A DNA stretch of 7,542 nt from Candidatus Fibrimonadales bacterium (GTDB taxonomy: Bacteria > Fibrobacterota > Fibrobacteria > Fibrobacterales > Fibrobacteraceae), in the NCBI GenBank assembly GCA_009777135.1, contig WRMM01000084.1, forward strand, positions 1 through 7,542, written 5' to 3'. The position numbers were made by a program, and so were the translations under genes. Under the pieces are notes generated by a model. That model did no database searches, had not been told where the DNA came from, and saw only the letters and a list, made by a program, of their open reading frames with translations. Shown here in pieces: positions 5,994-7,542 of the stretch. Every line of letters starts with the position of its first letter. Positions within the stretch are counted from its first letter, which is position 1.

Positions 5994-6591
5994 TATTCTG
6001 AAAATCTTGGTAATTTTGGGAATTCTGGTTCAGACAATTTCCTGCGTGTCAAAGCCTGCTGTGCAAACTTATTTTGAAGAAGGCGATAAAGTTGTTTTGC
6101 CAGACAGCGCTCGGGTTAAGGCGATGGTTTCTGTTTCTCAGAATGATGTTAGGGAAAAATTATCCGCTGTTCTTTTTGCTGTTCCCAATCAAAGATACCG
6201 CTTGGAATTGAGCGGAACTTTTGGAGTTGGAGCGGCGAGCCTTCTTTGGAAAAGCGATGGCTGGAAAGTTGTTTTTCCTCAAGAGGAAAGATATATGGAA
6301 GGCACGGGCGACTGCGTTTATATCCCTGTTTATGGCGGCGTTGATATACATAAATTTTCGCTTTTATTTTTGGGTCGCAAGGTAGATGCGCTTGGTTGCA
6401 AAGATTCTATGTCAGATTTAAAATTGGAATACGGCGAAAATTCGGTTTCGGTTTTTTGGAGCGAAGAGACGGATAATTATCCGTCTTTGCAGTTGGAAAT
6501 CAGAGAGATTGACAAAAAACAAAAATGGTCTGGCAGCATTTGGAATTTAAATGTGCCGGATAGGTATATTAGAATGCAGAGCGGAAACTAG
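5980..6591 (+). CDS. LolB/DUF4292-like outer-membrane lipoprotein (probable)
   Basis: 203 aa, close to the roughly 207 aa of E. coli LolB. A type II signal sequence (ILKILVILGILVQTISC) ends at Cys22. The mature part (about 45-200) is beta-rich, with VREKLSAVLFAVPNQRYRLELSGTFG (57-82) then ASLLWKSDGWKVVFPQEERYMEG (86-108), a pattern I associate with the LolA/LolB fold and DUF4292. LolB accepts lipoproteins from the periplasmic carrier LolA and inserts them in the outer membrane. The TPR-lolB neighbourhood supports the assignment, but sequence similarity is only by pattern. The start at 5980 is 6 nt after the TPR stop, with AAGGA (5965-5969) 10 nt upstream. The first codons consist of GGGGTAT heptamers. 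It is the last gene of the operon; the stop is followed at once by a heptamer palindrome. The lipoprotein call is firm; LolB-like function is moderate. Confidence 0.8.
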   Translation: MGYGDILKILVILGILVQTISCVSKPAVQTYFEEGDKVVLPDSARVKAMVSVSQNDVREKLSAVLFAVPNQRYRLELSGTFGVGAASLLWKSDGWKVVFPQEERYMEGTGDCVYIPVYGGVDIHKFSLLFLGRKVDALGCKDSMSDLKLEYGENSVSVFWSEETDNYPSLQLEIREIDKKQKWSGSIWNLNVPDRYIRMQSGN

Positions 6592-6593
6592 TT

Positions 6594-6644
6594 GAGAATT
6601 GAGAGTGAAGAGTTGAGAGTTAATTCTCAACTCTCCACTTTCAA
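6594..6644 (+). terminator. Palindrome of GAGAGTT-type heptamers after the operon (possible terminator or mRNA 3' end)
   Basis: Two bases after the LolB-like stop codon the sequence reads in exact 7-base register: GAGAATT, GAGAGTG, AAGAGTT, GAGAGTT, then in inverse orientation AATTCTC, AACTCTC, CACTTTC. A 19-bp stem with two mismatches forms between 6599-6617 and 6626-6644. An alternative perfect 10-bp pairing is GTTGAGAATT (6591-6600) with AATTCTCAAC (6622-6631). No U-tract follows, so intrinsic termination is uncertain. The remainder of the gap (6645-6779) is A+T-rich with pyrimidine runs (6700-6740); I see no gene and no clear promoter there. Confidence 0.6.
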
Positions 6645-6766
6645 CTAAACATTAAGTTTGCCATGCAAAAGAAAATGTCAACAATGTGTTGCAAAATACG
6701 CTTTTTTCATTTTTTTGTCTGATTTTACCCCCTTTTTTCCGTCTAAGGGATAGAAGGAAAAAAAAT

Positions 6767-6771
6767 AGGAG
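6767..6771 (+). promoter_or_regulatory. Strong Shine-Dalgarno AGGAG of the second Rpn gene
   Basis: AGGAG lies 8 nt before the ATG at 6780, in a purine-rich leader. It is the best main-start Shine-Dalgarno in the window and decides the start. The first Rpn gene, hppA and the PASTA gene have none, so this gene is expressed by a different arrangement. Confidence 0.8.
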
Positions 6772-6779
6772 ATTTCCCG

Positions 6780-7542
6780 ATGTTCGAGATAAAAACAAAT
6801 CGCAACCACAAGGATAGCGTGTTCACAAAGTTGTTCAGCGACAAAGAAAAGTTGCTGGAACTTTACAACGCTATTGAAAACACCAGCTATGGCAGCGATA
6901 CCGACATACAGATTGCCACATTGGAAAATGTGCTGTTCATGGGGCGGACAAATGACATAGCCTTTATTCTGAAAGGCAAAATCGTGGTGCTAATTGAGCA
7001 CCAGTCTACGCTCAATGAGAACATGCCCATGCGGATGCTTATATATGCGACAAAAATCTACGATAGGCTTATGGGTTCTAAAAGCCTTTACCGCATAAAA
7101 AAGATACCTGTGCCCAAACCCGAATTTATAGTGCTGTACAACGGCGAAGAAGACTTTCCAGACGAGCTGGAATTAAAATTATCTGACATGTACATAGAGC
7201 CTTATGGCAAGGCTTCCAATACACTTGATTTAACGGTAAAAGTGCTCAACATAAACAAGGGTTGCAACGAGGAATTGGCAAACCGAAGCGAAACTTTGAA
7301 AGGCTACGAAATATTTGTATATTTGATAAGAGAATACATGAAGACCATGGACAGGGATTCGGCGATTGAGTGCGCTGTTTCTGACTGCATAGGGCGGAAT
7401 GTGTTGAAAAAGTTTTTGGAAGCTAACTCATCGGAGGTAAGGAACATGATATTCGGCGAATGGGACTTGAATATAGCCAAGAAGGTGTGGAAAGAAGAAG
7501 GCCGGGAAGAACTCCGTGAAGAAGTGCTTGATTTACTCAAGC
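6780..7542 (+). CDS. Rpn-family nuclease/transposase-like protein, second subfamily, 3' end outside the window
   Basis: 254 codons are present and the frame is open at the window edge, so the C-terminus is missing. The N-terminal NHKDSVFTKLFSDKEKLLELYNAI is typical of the Rpn/PD-(D/E)XK transposase-like group. The nuclease core has Asp59 (TNDIAF) and Glu73-x-Gln75 (LIEHQST), followed by NENMPMRMLIYATKIYDRL (79-97) and a conserved PEFIVLYNG segment (114-122). The end reads WKEEGREELREEV (237-249), the start of the charged repeats that usually close these proteins. It shares little sequence with the Rpn protein at 2603-3430 beyond the D...ExQ core, so the two are not a recent duplication. Its start has a strong Shine-Dalgarno. 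An internal in-frame GGAGG/ATG at 7433-7448 could give a short C-terminal product. Family call firm; target unknown. Confidence 0.92.
   Translation, partial: MFEIKTNRNHKDSVFTKLFSDKEKLLELYNAIENTSYGSDTDIQIATLENVLFMGRTNDIAFILKGKIVVLIEHQSTLNENMPMRMLIYATKIYDRLMGSKSLYRIKKIPVPKPEFIVLYNGEEDFPDELELKLSDMYIEPYGKASNTLDLTVKVLNINKGCNEELANRSETLKGYEIFVYLIREYMKTMDRDSAIECAVSDCIGRNVLKKFLEANSSEVRNMIFGEWDLNIAKKVWKEEGREELREEVLDLLK

Noticed and set aside
6655..6690. Minus-strand TTGACA with a downstream CTTAAT as a promoter
   Set aside because: The spacing is about 19 nt, the -10 is poor, and it would fire into the 3' end of the lipoprotein operon with no gene to serve.
7304..7540. Minus-strand frame opposite the second Rpn gene
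   Set aside because: Ser-rich antisense shadow of conserved Rpn coding sequence.

Overview
The window looks like chromosomal DNA from a double-membrane (Gram-negative) bacterium of moderate to low G+C. The evidence is two lipoproteins with type II signal sequences, one of them LolB-like, a sodium-type membrane pyrophosphatase, and two Rpn-family nuclease genes. The HppA sequence reads like those of the Bacteroidetes/Fibrobacterota branch, and Rpn genes are common in Fibrobacterota. I place it there only tentatively, because nothing here fixes the phylum.

Layout: (1) hppA on the minus strand (116-2413), with five 7-base repeats abutting its stop codon. (2) A 189-bp divergent intergenic region built as a quasi-palindrome of GGGGTAT/GGGGTTT heptamers, from which hppA and a first Rpn gene (2603-3430) point away from each other. 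(3) A 521-bp gene-free stretch (3431-3951) filled by two nested palindromic repeats: one based on GGGACAW heptamers, the other a 354-bp MITE-like element with terminal inverted repeats and a second, almost perfect inner inverted repeat. (4) A tight plus-strand operon (3952-6591): a PASTA-domain membrane protein, a TPR lipoprotein and a LolB/DUF4292-like lipoprotein, separated by 6 nt each time. (5) A palindrome of GAGAGTT-type heptamers right after that operon, then a second Rpn gene of a different subfamily (6780 to the window edge) with a strong Shine-Dalgarno.

How the genes fit together: HppA couples pyrophosphate hydrolysis to cation export across the inner membrane. The three operon genes are probably cell-envelope proteins: an inner-membrane protein with periplasmic PASTA repeats, a lipid-anchored TPR scaffold and a LolB-fold lipoprotein. 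The TPR-lolB pairing is familiar from other Gram-negative genomes. The Rpn genes are accessory PD-(D/E)XK nucleases linked to recombination and phage defence.

The most unusual content is between the genes. Three separate heptanucleotide repeat families recur and flip orientation to form palindromes. They sit at stop codons, next to promoter-like motifs, and in one case across a start codon. Three genes that follow (or face) the GGGGTAT repeats share an ATTACTATATT-like box only 6-10 nt before ATG and lack a Shine-Dalgarno, which suggests leaderless or near-leaderless transcripts. The second Rpn gene carries a good internal in-frame Shine-Dalgarno/ATG that could make a short C-terminal product, as described for RpnS of enteric bacteria.
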